NCBI RefSeq assembly: GCF_020295405.1
Contig: NZ_JADEYP010000022.1
Coordinates: 1 to 64,000 of the forward strand
Source: Sphingobacterium bovistauri
GTDB lineage: Bacteria; Bacteroidota; Bacteroidia; Sphingobacteriales; Sphingobacteriaceae
Reading direction: 5' to 3'
DNA length: 64,000 nt
The number at the start of each line of letters is the position of its first letter. The first letter of the stretch is position 1. Below the pieces are notes generated by a model that was not told where the DNA came from, did no database searches, and saw nothing but the letters and a program-made list of their open reading frames with translations. A program made the position numbers and the translations under genes. Shown one piece after another: positions 19,414 to 28,016 of the stretch.

Positions 19414-20646
19414 ATGAAAAAAATATATAATAATATTCTTCCTGTATTTATCGTCTGTACTTTATTATTTGGATTTATAGGTTGTAAAGAGAATACTTTA
19501 GTTATCCCAACTCAAATACCATTAGATGAAGTTGATGTTAACGAACGTGGGCCTGTAAAACAAAACAACTTTAAAGTTATATCTGATGATGATGAGACTG
19601 TTAAGTTTGATATTAGTAGTGTGGATAGAGAAATTGTTGAAGCGGTTTATTTTTCCTACAATACTATGGGTGAAAAAGTTACAACAGAAGTTAAAGACTT
19701 TGATAATAAGTATATTATTACAAAATTGCCTACCAGTACTCCCACAAATATAGAGGTATGGGCTAAAGGAAAAAACGGTTTAGAATCTAAAAAATTCTCT
19801 TATTTAGTAAGTGCATTACCATTTCCAGCAAAAGGTATAGTAAATAATATAAATTTCGAGGCAGGTATTCGTAAATTTAGTATATTTTTATTGAACTTGA
19901 GTCGCGCTAATGCTAAGTTGTATTATAAAATAGATGCAGCCACTAATTATACAGAGGTAAATCTTCCAACACCAACGGCTGGTGAAACGTTGGAATTAAA
20001 GAATATTACTGCAGGCAAGCACACTATCACTTATTATGTAATAGATGCAAATGGCGGACAGTCTGAAAATAAGACAGTTGAATTAAATGTGCTAGATCCT
20101 GTACTTGTAAACTTTAATACAGCAGCTCTTCGTGCAGGTTGGACACCTTATGCTTCGAATTCAAACTCTGCATCTGAAGGCCCACACTCAATGTTGGATG
20201 CTAATTCAGGATCAGTATGGCATACACAGTGGAGTACTACAATAACTTCAACGCACACTGCTGTACAAAAATATCCATTTACCCTTATATTTACATTTAC
20301 AAAAACTAGAGCGACCTCCACTAGTGGATTATTTAATGAAGAATCACTTAAAACATCTGCTGGGCCATATAATCCAATTATAATTAAAGAGGTTACCTTA
20401 TTGCATCGTGCTTTGAATAATTATAGAGTTAAAGATATTGAACTATACGGTATCAAAACTGATGGATCAGAGATCAAGTTGGGCGATTTTGTGCTATCAA
20501 ATACACGCCAGGATAATATAATCTCTTTGCCTAATAATGAAACACTGTTTAAGGCTATCAAAGTAGTATGTCTTACTACATTTCATGCGACAGATAGATT
20601 TGCTAATCTTAATGAAATTTATATCAAAGGATATAATGAATATTAA
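19414..20646 (+). CDS. Lipoprotein with beta-sandwich and F5/8 type C domain
   Basis: The 410-residue protein has a lipoprotein leader (GFIGC), two Ig/fibronectin-like beta domains (about 50-230, with SxDREIVEAVYFSYNTMGEK and TAGKHTITYYVIDANGGQS) and a C-terminal discoidin-type domain (about 235-410: HSMLDANSGSVWHTQWS ... FANLNEIYIKGY). This layout is close to the DUF4998/DUF5000-type proteins of Bacteroidota binding loci. It is most likely a carbohydrate- or glycoprotein-binding surface lipoprotein. It is the last gene of the locus, 24 bases before the right copy of the terminator repeat. Confidence 0.75.
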   Translation: MKKIYNNILPVFIVCTLLFGFIGCKENTLVIPTQIPLDEVDVNERGPVKQNNFKVISDDDETVKFDISSVDREIVEAVYFSYNTMGEKVTTEVKDFDNKYIITKLPTSTPTNIEVWAKGKNGLESKKFSYLVSALPFPAKGIVNNINFEAGIRKFSIFLLNLSRANAKLYYKIDAATNYTEVNLPTPTAGETLELKNITAGKHTITYYVIDANGGQSENKTVELNVLDPVLVNFNTAALRAGWTPYASNSNSASEGPHSMLDANSGSVWHTQWSTTITSTHTAVQKYPFTLIFTFTKTRATSTSGLFNEESLKTSAGPYNPIIIKEVTLLHRALNNYRVKDIELYGIKTDGSEIKLGDFVLSNTRQDNIISLPNNETLFKAIKVVCLTTFHATDRFANLNEIYIKGYNEY

Positions 20647-20670
20647 TTGAAGTCATTATTAATATATTAT

Positions 20671-20702
20671 AAAGCCTTAGTACAATCGTACTAAGGCTTT
20701 TT
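20671..20702 (+). terminator. Terminator of the SusC/SusD-M60 locus
   Basis: The hairpin AAAGCCTTAGTAC/GTACTAAGGCTTT with a T-run is identical to the rRNA operon terminator at 135-166. It follows the last gene of the locus by 24 bases and would end its transcript. Confidence 0.9.
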
Positions 20703-20718
20703 ATGTTATACACTTTTT
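20671..20718 (+). repeat. Direct repeat, right copy (terminator plus flank)
   Basis: Right copy of the repeat at 135-183. The first 32 bases are identical and the following flank (ATGTTATACACTTTT) differs at two positions. Together the copies bracket 20.5 kb that holds all twelve genes of the accessory locus. Confidence 0.85.
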
Positions 20719-20796
20719 ATATCTATATTTTTACAAGCTTCTTAACGTAATTACCGTTATCTTGTAGGTTGTTTGTGGGGCATAAAAATCTAACTT

Positions 20797-21864
20797 ATGA
20801 GTAAAAAATCCATCATATTTATATTAATCGGTTTATTATTAGTTGCAGGATTAGTGACTTATCGTATTGTTACTAATACTAAAAAGGAAGAAACAAATAA
20901 ATCTGCAGGAGGAGGGAAAAAGGGAGGGGGAAGTCAAGTATATGGTCGTGTAATACATGGTCAACCATTTGCTGATTATTTGTCTTTAAGTGGTTCTATT
21001 GAGGCCAACGAAGTTGTAGAGCTTCATTCTGAAGTTTCAGGTATAGTCGAAAGTTTGAATTTTCAAGAGGGCAGTCAAATTTCTGCTGGACAAGTTTTAG
21101 TAAAAATTAATGATGCAGAATTACGAGCACAATTGGCTCAGGCGCGTACACGTGCTCAATTGGCAGGTGAAAATGCAAGAAGAGCTAAGTTATTGCTAGA
21201 AAAAGAAGCAATTAGTCAAGAGGAGTATGAAATTGCTTCTGCCGATTATCGCACTGCCGAATCTCAAATACAACTAATAAATGCTCAATTGAGTAAAACT
21301 CTAGTGAAAGCACCATTTTCTGGGAAGATAGGACTTCGGAATATCTCCAAGGGAAGTTATATTACTCCAGCTACTGTAATTGCAAATCTCGCTAACACAA
21401 CACAATTAAAACTGTTATTTTCTGTTCCTGAGCGTTATGCATATATGGTTAATAAAGGTATGCAAGTGGAATTTTCTATTCAAGGTGATGAACAAAAAAT
21501 CACAGCTTCAGTTTATGCTATAGAGCCTGTTATTGAAGCCAATACACGTACATTATTAGTAAAAGCTTTATGTAAAAATAACAGTAGCAAATTAATACCA
21601 GGTGTGTTTGCTAATGTTACTTTTCCGTTAGAAACTGTAGATAATGGTTTGTTAGTGCCAGCGGAAGCATTAATCCCTATTCAAAATGGTAAAAAGATTT
21701 TTGTATTACGAAATGGTAAGGCAAAAGAAGTTATTGTTGAAACGGGAGGTAGAACTGATGCTGATATCTTAATCACAAAGGGTCTTGTTGAAGGAGACAC
21801 TATTCTTACTTCAGGGGTAATGTCACTGAGAGACGGTTCTCCAGTCAAAGTTGTTCTACGTTAA
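20797..21864 (+). CDS. RND efflux periplasmic adaptor (membrane fusion protein)
   Basis: The 355-residue protein has an N-terminal membrane anchor (about 5-25), a short Gly/Lys linker and the HlyD/AcrA layout: lipoyl half-motifs (EVSGIVESLNFQEGSQISAGQVLVKIND and VKAPFSGKIGLRNISKGSYI), a short coiled-coil hairpin (about 110-165), a beta-barrel and a membrane-proximal domain. It bridges the inner-membrane pump and outer-membrane channel encoded 10 bases and 3.1 kb downstream. The substrate cannot be read from sequence. Confidence 0.93.
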   Translation: MSKKSIIFILIGLLLVAGLVTYRIVTNTKKEETNKSAGGGKKGGGSQVYGRVIHGQPFADYLSLSGSIEANEVVELHSEVSGIVESLNFQEGSQISAGQVLVKINDAELRAQLAQARTRAQLAGENARRAKLLLEKEAISQEEYEIASADYRTAESQIQLINAQLSKTLVKAPFSGKIGLRNISKGSYITPATVIANLANTTQLKLLFSVPERYAYMVNKGMQVEFSIQGDEQKITASVYAIEPVIEANTRTLLVKALCKNNSSKLIPGVFANVTFPLETVDNGLLVPAEALIPIQNGKKIFVLRNGKAKEVIVETGGRTDADILITKGLVEGDTILTSGVMSLRDGSPVKVVLR

Positions 21865-21874
21865 TCTATAAATA

Positions 21875-24800
21875 ATGAGTTTATCAACACTTAGTATAAA
21901 GCGTCCGGTTTTGACAATAGTTATGAACCTGATGTTGATATTATTTGGAATAATAGGTTATACTTTTTTAGGTGTACGTGAATTTCCTTCTATTGATCCA
22001 GCGCAAATATCTGTTCGTACAAGTTATGCAGGAGCTAATCCGGATATCATTGAGTCTCAGATTACTGAGCCTTTGGAAAAGGCTATCAACTCTATTGATG
22101 GTATCCGAAACATTACTTCTACTAGCTCGCAAGGATCAAGTAATATCAACATAGAATTTAACCTTAATAAGGATTTAGAGACAGCAGCTAACGATGTACG
22201 GGACAAAGTGTCTCAAGCCATGCGTAGTCTTCCTCAAGATATAGATTCAGCACCAGTGGTCTCTAAAGCTGATGCGGACTCTGAACCAATTATTTCAATG
22301 ACGTTGCAAAGTCGTACGCAGAATGTATTAGAACTTTCTGATTATGCAGAGAATGTTATTGCGCAACGCTTGCAAACTATTCCGGGGGTGAGTTCTGTAC
22401 AGATTTGGGGCCAACGGAAATATGCGATGCGACTTTGGATCGAACCGAGCAAATTAGCATCTTACGGTATCACCGTAATGGATGTGCGTAATGCGTTGAA
22501 TAGCCAAAATGTAGAATTGCCATCTGGGAAATTGACGGGTGCTAATACGGAGCTAACGGTTAAAACAATTGGTAATCTTTCTACAGAAGAACAATTCAAT
22601 AATATTATAATTCGTGCTGATCAAACTAAAGTAGTTCGATTAGGTGATATCGGATCTGCGGCGTTGGAAGCTGAGAATTTTGAAACTAAAATGTCAGATT
22701 CTGGTTTTCCTATGCTAAGTTTAAATATCATCCCACAACCTGGTACGAATTACTTAGAAATCGCAAATACCTTTTATAAGGAATTTGATAAAATGCAATC
22801 GGATTTACCTGATGGGTATGAAATGAAAATTGCTATTGATAATACGCAATTCGTGAAAAAATCTGTTTTAGAAGTAGTTGAGACGTTAATAATCGCTGTA
22901 ATACTTGTTGTAATTATCATTTATATTTTCTTCCGTAATTGGTCTATTGCATTCCGCCCGTTGATTGATATTCCAGTATCCTTGATCGCTACATTTTTCA
23001 TTATGTATTTATGTGGATTCTCGATTAATGTATTGACATTGCTGGCGATTGTACTTGCTACAGGATTGGTTGTAGATGATGGTATTGTCGTCACAGAAAA
23101 TATCTTCAAAAAAGTAGAAGAAGGAATGTCTCCTATTGAAGCGGCAATAAAAGGTTCAAATGAGATTTTCTTTGCGGTTATTTCAATTTCTGTAACGCTA
23201 GCCGCTGTATTTTTACCAGTTATATTTTTGGAAGGTTTCGTCGGTCGGTTATTTAGAGAGTTTGGGGTCGTCATCGGGGCCGCCGTTCTAATATCGGCCT
23301 TTGTTTCATTGACATTGACGCCCATGTTAAATGCTTATTTGATGAAGGGTGGAGAACAGAAGAAAAGTAAATTCTATGAACGTACGGAGAAGTATTTTGT
23401 CGCAATGAATACCGAATATGCAAATTCGCTTAAAAGCTTTTTGCGATTCAAATGGTTAAGTTTTGCGATACTTATCGGCTGTTTTGGATTGATTTATTTG
23501 TTTTTCCAATTATTACCCAAAGAAACGGCTCCTTATGATGATAGAAGCTATCTAAATTTACGTGTCACAGCACCAGAAGGTGTTTCGTATGATTACATGG
23601 ATAAATTTATGACAGATCTTACCATGTTAATTAATGATTCAGTGCCTGAGAAAAAAGTGAGTTTGGTAATTACTTCTCCCGGCTTTGGATCAGCATCTGT
23701 CAATAGCGGAATTGTAAGGTTAGGATTGGTGAATCCTGAAGATAGAACACGTTCACAAGGTGAAATAGCAAATGATTTGTCTAGATTGACTAGAAATTTT
23801 TCTGAAGCTCGAGTTTCGGTATCACAGCAACCAACTATTTCGGTAAATAGACGTGGTGGTTTGCCAATCCAATATATTATCCAAGCACAAAATTTTCAAC
23901 AGCTGGAAGAGAAAATCCCACTGTTTATGGAAGAATTGGCACAAGATCCTACTTTTTCTATTACGGATGTAAATTTGAAATTCAATAAACCAGAAATATA
24001 TGTCACTATAGACCGCGAGAAAGCACAAGCTTTGGGTGTATCTGTACTAGATATAGCGCAAACGCTGCAAATGTCCTTGTCAGGACAACGATTCGGTTAT
24101 TTTATGATGAATGGTAAGCAATACCAAGTAATGGGACAATTTGATCGTAAGGATAGAGCAACACCGAATGATTTATCGGCAATCTATGTGAAGAATAATC
24201 GTAGCGAACTTATTCAGCTAAGTAATATTGTAGAATTGGAAGAGCGAAGTAGCCCACCACAATTGTATCATAATAACCGCTATATGTCGGCTACTGTTTC
24301 TGCTGGATTGGCTCCAGGACGCAGTATGGGTGAAGGTATAGAAGCGATGGAGCGTATCAAAGATAAAGTGTTGGATGAAACTTTTACTACAGATTTAGGT
24401 GGTGAATCAAGGGATTTTGTAGAGAGTGGTTCTAATACGATGTTTGCTTTTGGCTTAGCTGTATTATTAATATTCTTAATCCTTGCAGCACAATTTGAAA
24501 GTTTTACAGACCCAATTATCATTATCATTACGGTACCATTAGCAGTGGCTGGTGCTTTATTTTCACTTTGGTTATTTGGTCAGACTTGGAATATATTTAG
24601 TCAAATTGGAACGATTATGTTAATTGGACTAGTAACCAAAAACGGTATTTTAATTGTTGAATTTGCCAATCATTTGAGAGAACAAGGTGTTGATAAATAT
24701 ACTGCTGTGGTGGAGGCCGCAGAATCAAGATTAAGACCTATTTTAATGACATCATTAGCTATTGCGTTTGGAGCACTTCCTATTGCTTTATCTTTGGGGG

Positions 24801-24952
24801 CAGCTTCTACGAGTAGAATGGGGATGGGTGTCGTGATTGTTGGTGGAACGATGTTTTCTTTAATACTGACATTATTCGTCATTCCGGCATTTTACCTTAT
24901 GATGTCGCGTCCAAGAAAACATAGACCGGAGTTTGATAATTTAGAAGATTAG
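21875..24952 (+). CDS. RND-type efflux pump, HAE1-like
   Basis: The 1025-residue inner-membrane pump has 12 predicted membrane segments in the usual 1+5+1+5 plan with two large periplasmic loops. It contains the proton-relay segment GLVVDDGIVVTEN in TM4 (two Asp) and the second-half GLVTKNGILIVEF. The start IKRPVLTIVMNLMLILFG and REFPSIDP are typical of the hydrophobe/amphiphile (drug) branch rather than heavy-metal CzcA. It lies between adaptor and channel genes, so the operon encodes a complete tripartite pump. No regulator is adjacent. Confidence 0.95.
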   Translation: MSLSTLSIKRPVLTIVMNLMLILFGIIGYTFLGVREFPSIDPAQISVRTSYAGANPDIIESQITEPLEKAINSIDGIRNITSTSSQGSSNINIEFNLNKDLETAANDVRDKVSQAMRSLPQDIDSAPVVSKADADSEPIISMTLQSRTQNVLELSDYAENVIAQRLQTIPGVSSVQIWGQRKYAMRLWIEPSKLASYGITVMDVRNALNSQNVELPSGKLTGANTELTVKTIGNLSTEEQFNNIIIRADQTKVVRLGDIGSAALEAENFETKMSDSGFPMLSLNIIPQPGTNYLEIANTFYKEFDKMQSDLPDGYEMKIAIDNTQFVKKSVLEVVETLIIAVILVVIIIYIFFRNWSIAFRPLIDIPVSLIATFFIMYLCGFSINVLTLLAIVLATGLVVDDGIVVTENIFKKVEEGMSPIEAAIKGSNEIFFAVISISVTLAAVFLPVIFLEGFVGRLFREFGVVIGAAVLISAFVSLTLTPMLNAYLMKGGEQKKSKFYERTEKYFVAMNTEYANSLKSFLRFKWLSFAILIGCFGLIYLFFQLLPKETAPYDDRSYLNLRVTAPEGVSYDYMDKFMTDLTMLINDSVPEKKVSLVITSPGFGSASVNSGIVRLGLVNPEDRTRSQGEIANDLSRLTRNFSEARVSVSQQPTISVNRRGGLPIQYIIQAQNFQQLEEKIPLFMEELAQDPTFSITDVNLKFNKPEIYVTIDREKAQALGVSVLDIAQTLQMSLSGQRFGYFMMNGKQYQVMGQFDRKDRATPNDLSAIYVKNNRSELIQLSNIVELEERSSPPQLYHNNRYMSATVSAGLAPGRSMGEGIEAMERIKDKVLDETFTTDLGGESRDFVESGSNTMFAFGLAVLLIFLILAAQFESFTDPIIIIITVPLAVAGALFSLWLFGQTWNIFSQIGTIMLIGLVTKNGILIVEFANHLREQGVDKYTAVVEAAESRLRPILMTSLAIAFGALPIALSLGAASTSRMGMGVVIVGGTMFSLILTLFVIPAFYLMMSRPRKHRPEFDNLED

Positions 24953-24953
24953 T

Positions 24954-26264
24954 ATGCGAAGAAGGGTTATTAAGTTATTTATAGTTTTTTTGTTGACTAC
25001 AAATAGTGGTGTAGCACAAGAATTATTAACTATTAAAGAGGCGATAGCGGTTGCGCTAGAAAATAATTACGATATTAAATTATTTCAAAATACACTAAAA
25101 GTAGCACAAGAAAATGTGACAGTCGGCAATGCTGGAATGTTACCCACAGTGACTGGAAATTTCACACAAAATAATAGTATCTCCAATTCTAACCAGACGC
25201 AAGCCTCTGGGGAAGTTCGTTCTTTGGATAATGCAAAAAACAACAGTCTAAACTATGGTGTGAGTGTCGGTTGGACTGTCTTTGATGGATTGGGGATGTT
25301 TTCGCGCTATGAGACACTTAAGGAGCTTCAAAAGCTGGGCGAAGCAGAATTACAGCGTTCGGTGGTAACACGCGTGGCTGATGTGATTTCAACGTATTAT
25401 ACGATTGTGGAACAGCAAAATCTGCTTTCTGCAATTGATTCCAGTATAGTAATATCTAAAGAGCGTTTGCGAACAGCGGAAAATCGTTTTTCAATAGGCA
25501 AAGCTTCTCGTTTGGAAGTATTGAATGTGCAAGTGAATCTGAATACAGATGAATCAAATCGCATTAAACAAGACAACGTAGTAAAGAATTTGAAAATCAC
25601 ACTCAATAGTTTACTAGCTCGCGATTTGCAACAAGCATTTGAAGTTATTAGAGTTTTTTCTATTAATGAATCTTTTGTACTAGGAAATTTGCTGGAGCAA
25701 GCTAAGTCTAGCAATCCAAATTTAATTCTAATAAGTATAAATAGAAGAATTGCTGAATTAGAAGAGAAGACTATTAAAGCAAATCGTTATCCAACTGTTC
25801 GTCTTAATGGGGGATATAATTTTTCAGAATCCGAATCTAGCTTAGGCTTCGTTGCGCAATCTAAATCTAGGGGACTCACCTACGGTATTACAGCGTCATT
25901 AAATATTTTTGATGGTTTTAATCAACGCAGGAATGAACGCATCGCTAAGTTGAGAATTGAAAATGCAGATTTACTAATTGATCAAAGTAATCTACAGATT
26001 GAATCAGAAATAGCGCAAGCGTATAATTTGTATAAAACTAATTTGGAGCTTGTAAAGATTGAAGAAAAAAATGAGCAAATCGCTCGTCAAAATTTAAATA
26101 TCACATTAGATAAATACAAAATAGGGACATTAAGTGCTGTAGAGTTTCGTGATGCCCAAGAGAACTTCGTAAATGCAGTATCTAGATTTAATGCTGCGAA
26201 AACACAAGCTAAATTATCAGAAACTTTAATCCTAGAATTAGTAGGGAAAATTGATCTTCTTTAG
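24954..26264 (+). CDS. TolC-like outer membrane efflux channel
   Basis: The 436-residue protein has a signal peptide (ending GVAQ) and two outer-membrane-efflux repeats (about 25-215 and 230-430) rich in long alpha-helix, with the hallmark SIGKASRLEVLNVQVNLN and KIGTLSAVEFRDAQENFVNA segments at the repeat ends. It forms the exit duct of the RND pump. The ATG lies one base after the pump's stop codon, so translation is probably coupled. Confidence 0.93.
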   Translation: MRRRVIKLFIVFLLTTNSGVAQELLTIKEAIAVALENNYDIKLFQNTLKVAQENVTVGNAGMLPTVTGNFTQNNSISNSNQTQASGEVRSLDNAKNNSLNYGVSVGWTVFDGLGMFSRYETLKELQKLGEAELQRSVVTRVADVISTYYTIVEQQNLLSAIDSSIVISKERLRTAENRFSIGKASRLEVLNVQVNLNTDESNRIKQDNVVKNLKITLNSLLARDLQQAFEVIRVFSINESFVLGNLLEQAKSSNPNLILISINRRIAELEEKTIKANRYPTVRLNGGYNFSESESSLGFVAQSKSRGLTYGITASLNIFDGFNQRRNERIAKLRIENADLLIDQSNLQIESEIAQAYNLYKTNLELVKIEEKNEQIARQNLNITLDKYKIGTLSAVEFRDAQENFVNAVSRFNAAKTQAKLSETLILELVGKIDLL

Positions 26265-26293
26265 TGTATCAGACGATTATGGTCTAAAAATAG

Positions 26294-26313
26294 CACAAAC
26301 GTTTGCGTTTGTG
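26294..26313. promoter_or_regulatory. LacI-type operator-like palindrome before the GH109 gene
   Basis: Arms CACAAACG and CGTTTGTG enclose TTTG. The 12-mer AAACGTTTGCGT (26297-26308) equals the core of both arms of the palindrome at 455-492 except for one base. It lies between the efflux operon and the GH109 gene, about 200 bases before the latter's start. Confidence 0.55.
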
Positions 26314-26385
26314 AATCATTTTATTTTCTGATAATTATCAATTATACTTGTTAAAGATAATACGATAAGTATTAAGATAAGCCAT

Positions 26386-26415
26386 GAAAACCTATGTATA
26401 TAAGATGAGGTTTTC
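26386..26415 (+). terminator. Possible terminator of the efflux operon
   Basis: GAAAACCT (26386-26393) pairs with AGGTTTTC (26408-26415) around a 14-base loop. There is no T-run after it, so it is a weak terminator candidate or a leader structure of the next gene. Confidence 0.35.
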
Positions 26416-26454
26416 TTAACTATGAAACTGTTTAGTTTGTTTTAATATAGGTGA

Positions 26455-26488
26455 TTTTAAGGGGGCTTTGGGGGTCCCCTTTTAAAAA
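26455..26488 (+). promoter_or_regulatory. GC-rich hairpin just before the GH109 start
   Basis: TTTTAAGGGG pairs with CCCCTTTTAAAA (one bulge) around a G-rich loop. It stands out in AT-rich sequence and ends about 22 bases before the ATG, so it could affect translation or mRNA stability. Confidence 0.4.
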
Positions 26489-26510
26489 AGATTTATAAAT
26501 CTAATTTTAT

Positions 26511-27932
26511 ATGAGTACCAATAGAAGAGAATTTCTTAAAAAGGCATCCTTACTTTCCGCAACTGCGATTTCATTGCCTGCATTGCATGTACAAGCAGCT
26601 GCTGCACCTCGATTTAATATGTCAGGTTACGCTGCACCTAAGATTGATAAAGTGCGTGTAGCATTTGTTGGTCTAGGTAATAGAGGAACTGGTGCTGTTG
26701 ATCGATTTACATACTTAGAAGGAGCAGAAATTGTAGCGTTATGTGATAAGCATGCTGATAGAGTTTCTAAACATCAAAAAACTGTCGTGGACCGTGGATT
26801 GAAAAAACCAGTAGGTTTTTCAGGTGCAGATGGTTGGAGAGAAATGTTGAAATCGGTTAAAATTGATTTATTATACATCTGTACGCCTTGGGATTTTCAT
26901 ACAGAAATGAGTATAGAAGGAATGCAAGCAGGAGCACATGTTGCTTGTGAAGTTCCGATTGGTTTGACTGTCGAAGATTGTTGGAAAGTAGTTCGTGTTT
27001 CTGAAGAAACTAAAAAACATTGTATGATGTTGGAGAATTGCTGTTATGATTTCTTCGAATTACAGACATTAAATATGGCTCGAGCAGGTGTTTTTGGGGA
27101 TATCATCCATTCCGAAGGAGCTTATATTCATGATTTATTAGATTTAAATTTTAGTAAAACATATTATGATGATTTCTGGAGATTGAAAGAAAATATTCGT
27201 TTTCATGGTAACTTGTATCCAACACATGGTATAGGTCCTGTAGCGCAATGTATGAATGTCAATCGTGGAGATGTCATGACATCGTTGGTAAATGTAGCTT
27301 CAAATGATTTCCATATGGGGGAAGAAGCAAAACGCTTGGCGAAGGAAGATCCTACCACATTTGGTCAATTCGTGGGTGCTGAATTCCGTGGTAACATGAA
27401 TACTACATTGATACGTACACAAAAGGGTAAGACTATCATGATTCAACATGATGTGACTTCTCCTCGTCCATATTCACGTATTCATATGCTGAGTGGTACA
27501 AAAGGCTTCTGCGAAAAGTATCCGACAATGGGTATCAGTTTGAAGTCTCATAAAAATGGTCATAGCTTCTTACCGCAAGAGGATATGGAAAAACTACGTA
27601 ATGAATATACTCCTGAAATTGTAAAATTCATTGGCGAGCAAGCTAAAAAAGTTGGTGGTCATGGTGGAATGGACTTTATGATGGACTGGAGATTGATTGA
27701 CTGTCTGCGTAATGGTTTGGCATTGGATCAAGATGTATACGATGCTGCTGCATGGAGTGCTATTGTGCCATTGAGTGTAGAATCAACTAAAAAGGGTAAA
27801 ACAGTAGAATTTCCCGATTTCACACAGGGGCTCTGGATTTCAAATAAGCCATTAGAATTAACTTTAAAAGGAGGTGGCAACACTAAGATTAGACCTAAAA
27901 AGGAATCTAATGACAAACAATTAAACGTGTAA
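26511..27932 (+). CDS. GH109-like NAD-dependent glycosidase (Gfo/Idh/MocA fold)
   Basis: The 473-residue protein has a Tat-like leader (NRREFLKKASLL... to about residue 30), a Rossmann domain (VRVAFVGLGNRGTGAVDRF, about 48-170) and a GFO_IDH_MocA C-terminal domain. Segments such as LYPTHGIGPVAQCMNVNRGD, GGHGGMDFMMDWRLIDCLRNG and DVYDAAAWSAIVPLS agree with family GH109, whose characterised member is a retaining alpha-N-acetylgalactosaminidase that uses tightly bound NAD in an elimination/redox mechanism. It is probably exported to the periplasm. A terminator follows. A related Gfo/Idh/MocA oxidoreductase acting on another sugar remains possible. Confidence 0.85.
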   Translation: MSTNRREFLKKASLLSATAISLPALHVQAAAAPRFNMSGYAAPKIDKVRVAFVGLGNRGTGAVDRFTYLEGAEIVALCDKHADRVSKHQKTVVDRGLKKPVGFSGADGWREMLKSVKIDLLYICTPWDFHTEMSIEGMQAGAHVACEVPIGLTVEDCWKVVRVSEETKKHCMMLENCCYDFFELQTLNMARAGVFGDIIHSEGAYIHDLLDLNFSKTYYDDFWRLKENIRFHGNLYPTHGIGPVAQCMNVNRGDVMTSLVNVASNDFHMGEEAKRLAKEDPTTFGQFVGAEFRGNMNTTLIRTQKGKTIMIQHDVTSPRPYSRIHMLSGTKGFCEKYPTMGISLKSHKNGHSFLPQEDMEKLRNEYTPEIVKFIGEQAKKVGGHGGMDFMMDWRLIDCLRNGLALDQDVYDAAAWSAIVPLSVESTKKGKTVEFPDFTQGLWISNKPLELTLKGGGNTKIRPKKESNDKQLNV

Positions 27933-27953
27933 CTGGTAAATGTTTTAATATTT

Positions 27954-27987
27954 AAGGCTTCAGATATCTTATCTTGAAGCCTTTTTT
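27954..27987 (+). terminator. Terminator of the GH109 gene
   Basis: AAGGCTTCA (27954-27962) and TGAAGCCTT (27975-27983) form a stem followed by TTTT. It lies 22 bases after the stop codon. Confidence 0.85.
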
Positions 27988-28016
27988 ATATTTTAGCAAC
28001 ATACAATCATAAATTT

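Noticed and set aside
135..20718. The locus as a classic transposon or integrative element
   Set aside because: No transposase, integrase or tRNA target was found between or beside the repeats; only the duplicated terminator supports movement.
22921..23325. 134-codon minus-strand frame inside the RND pump gene
   Set aside because: Lies fully inside a well-supported pump gene; composition is that of reversed membrane helices.
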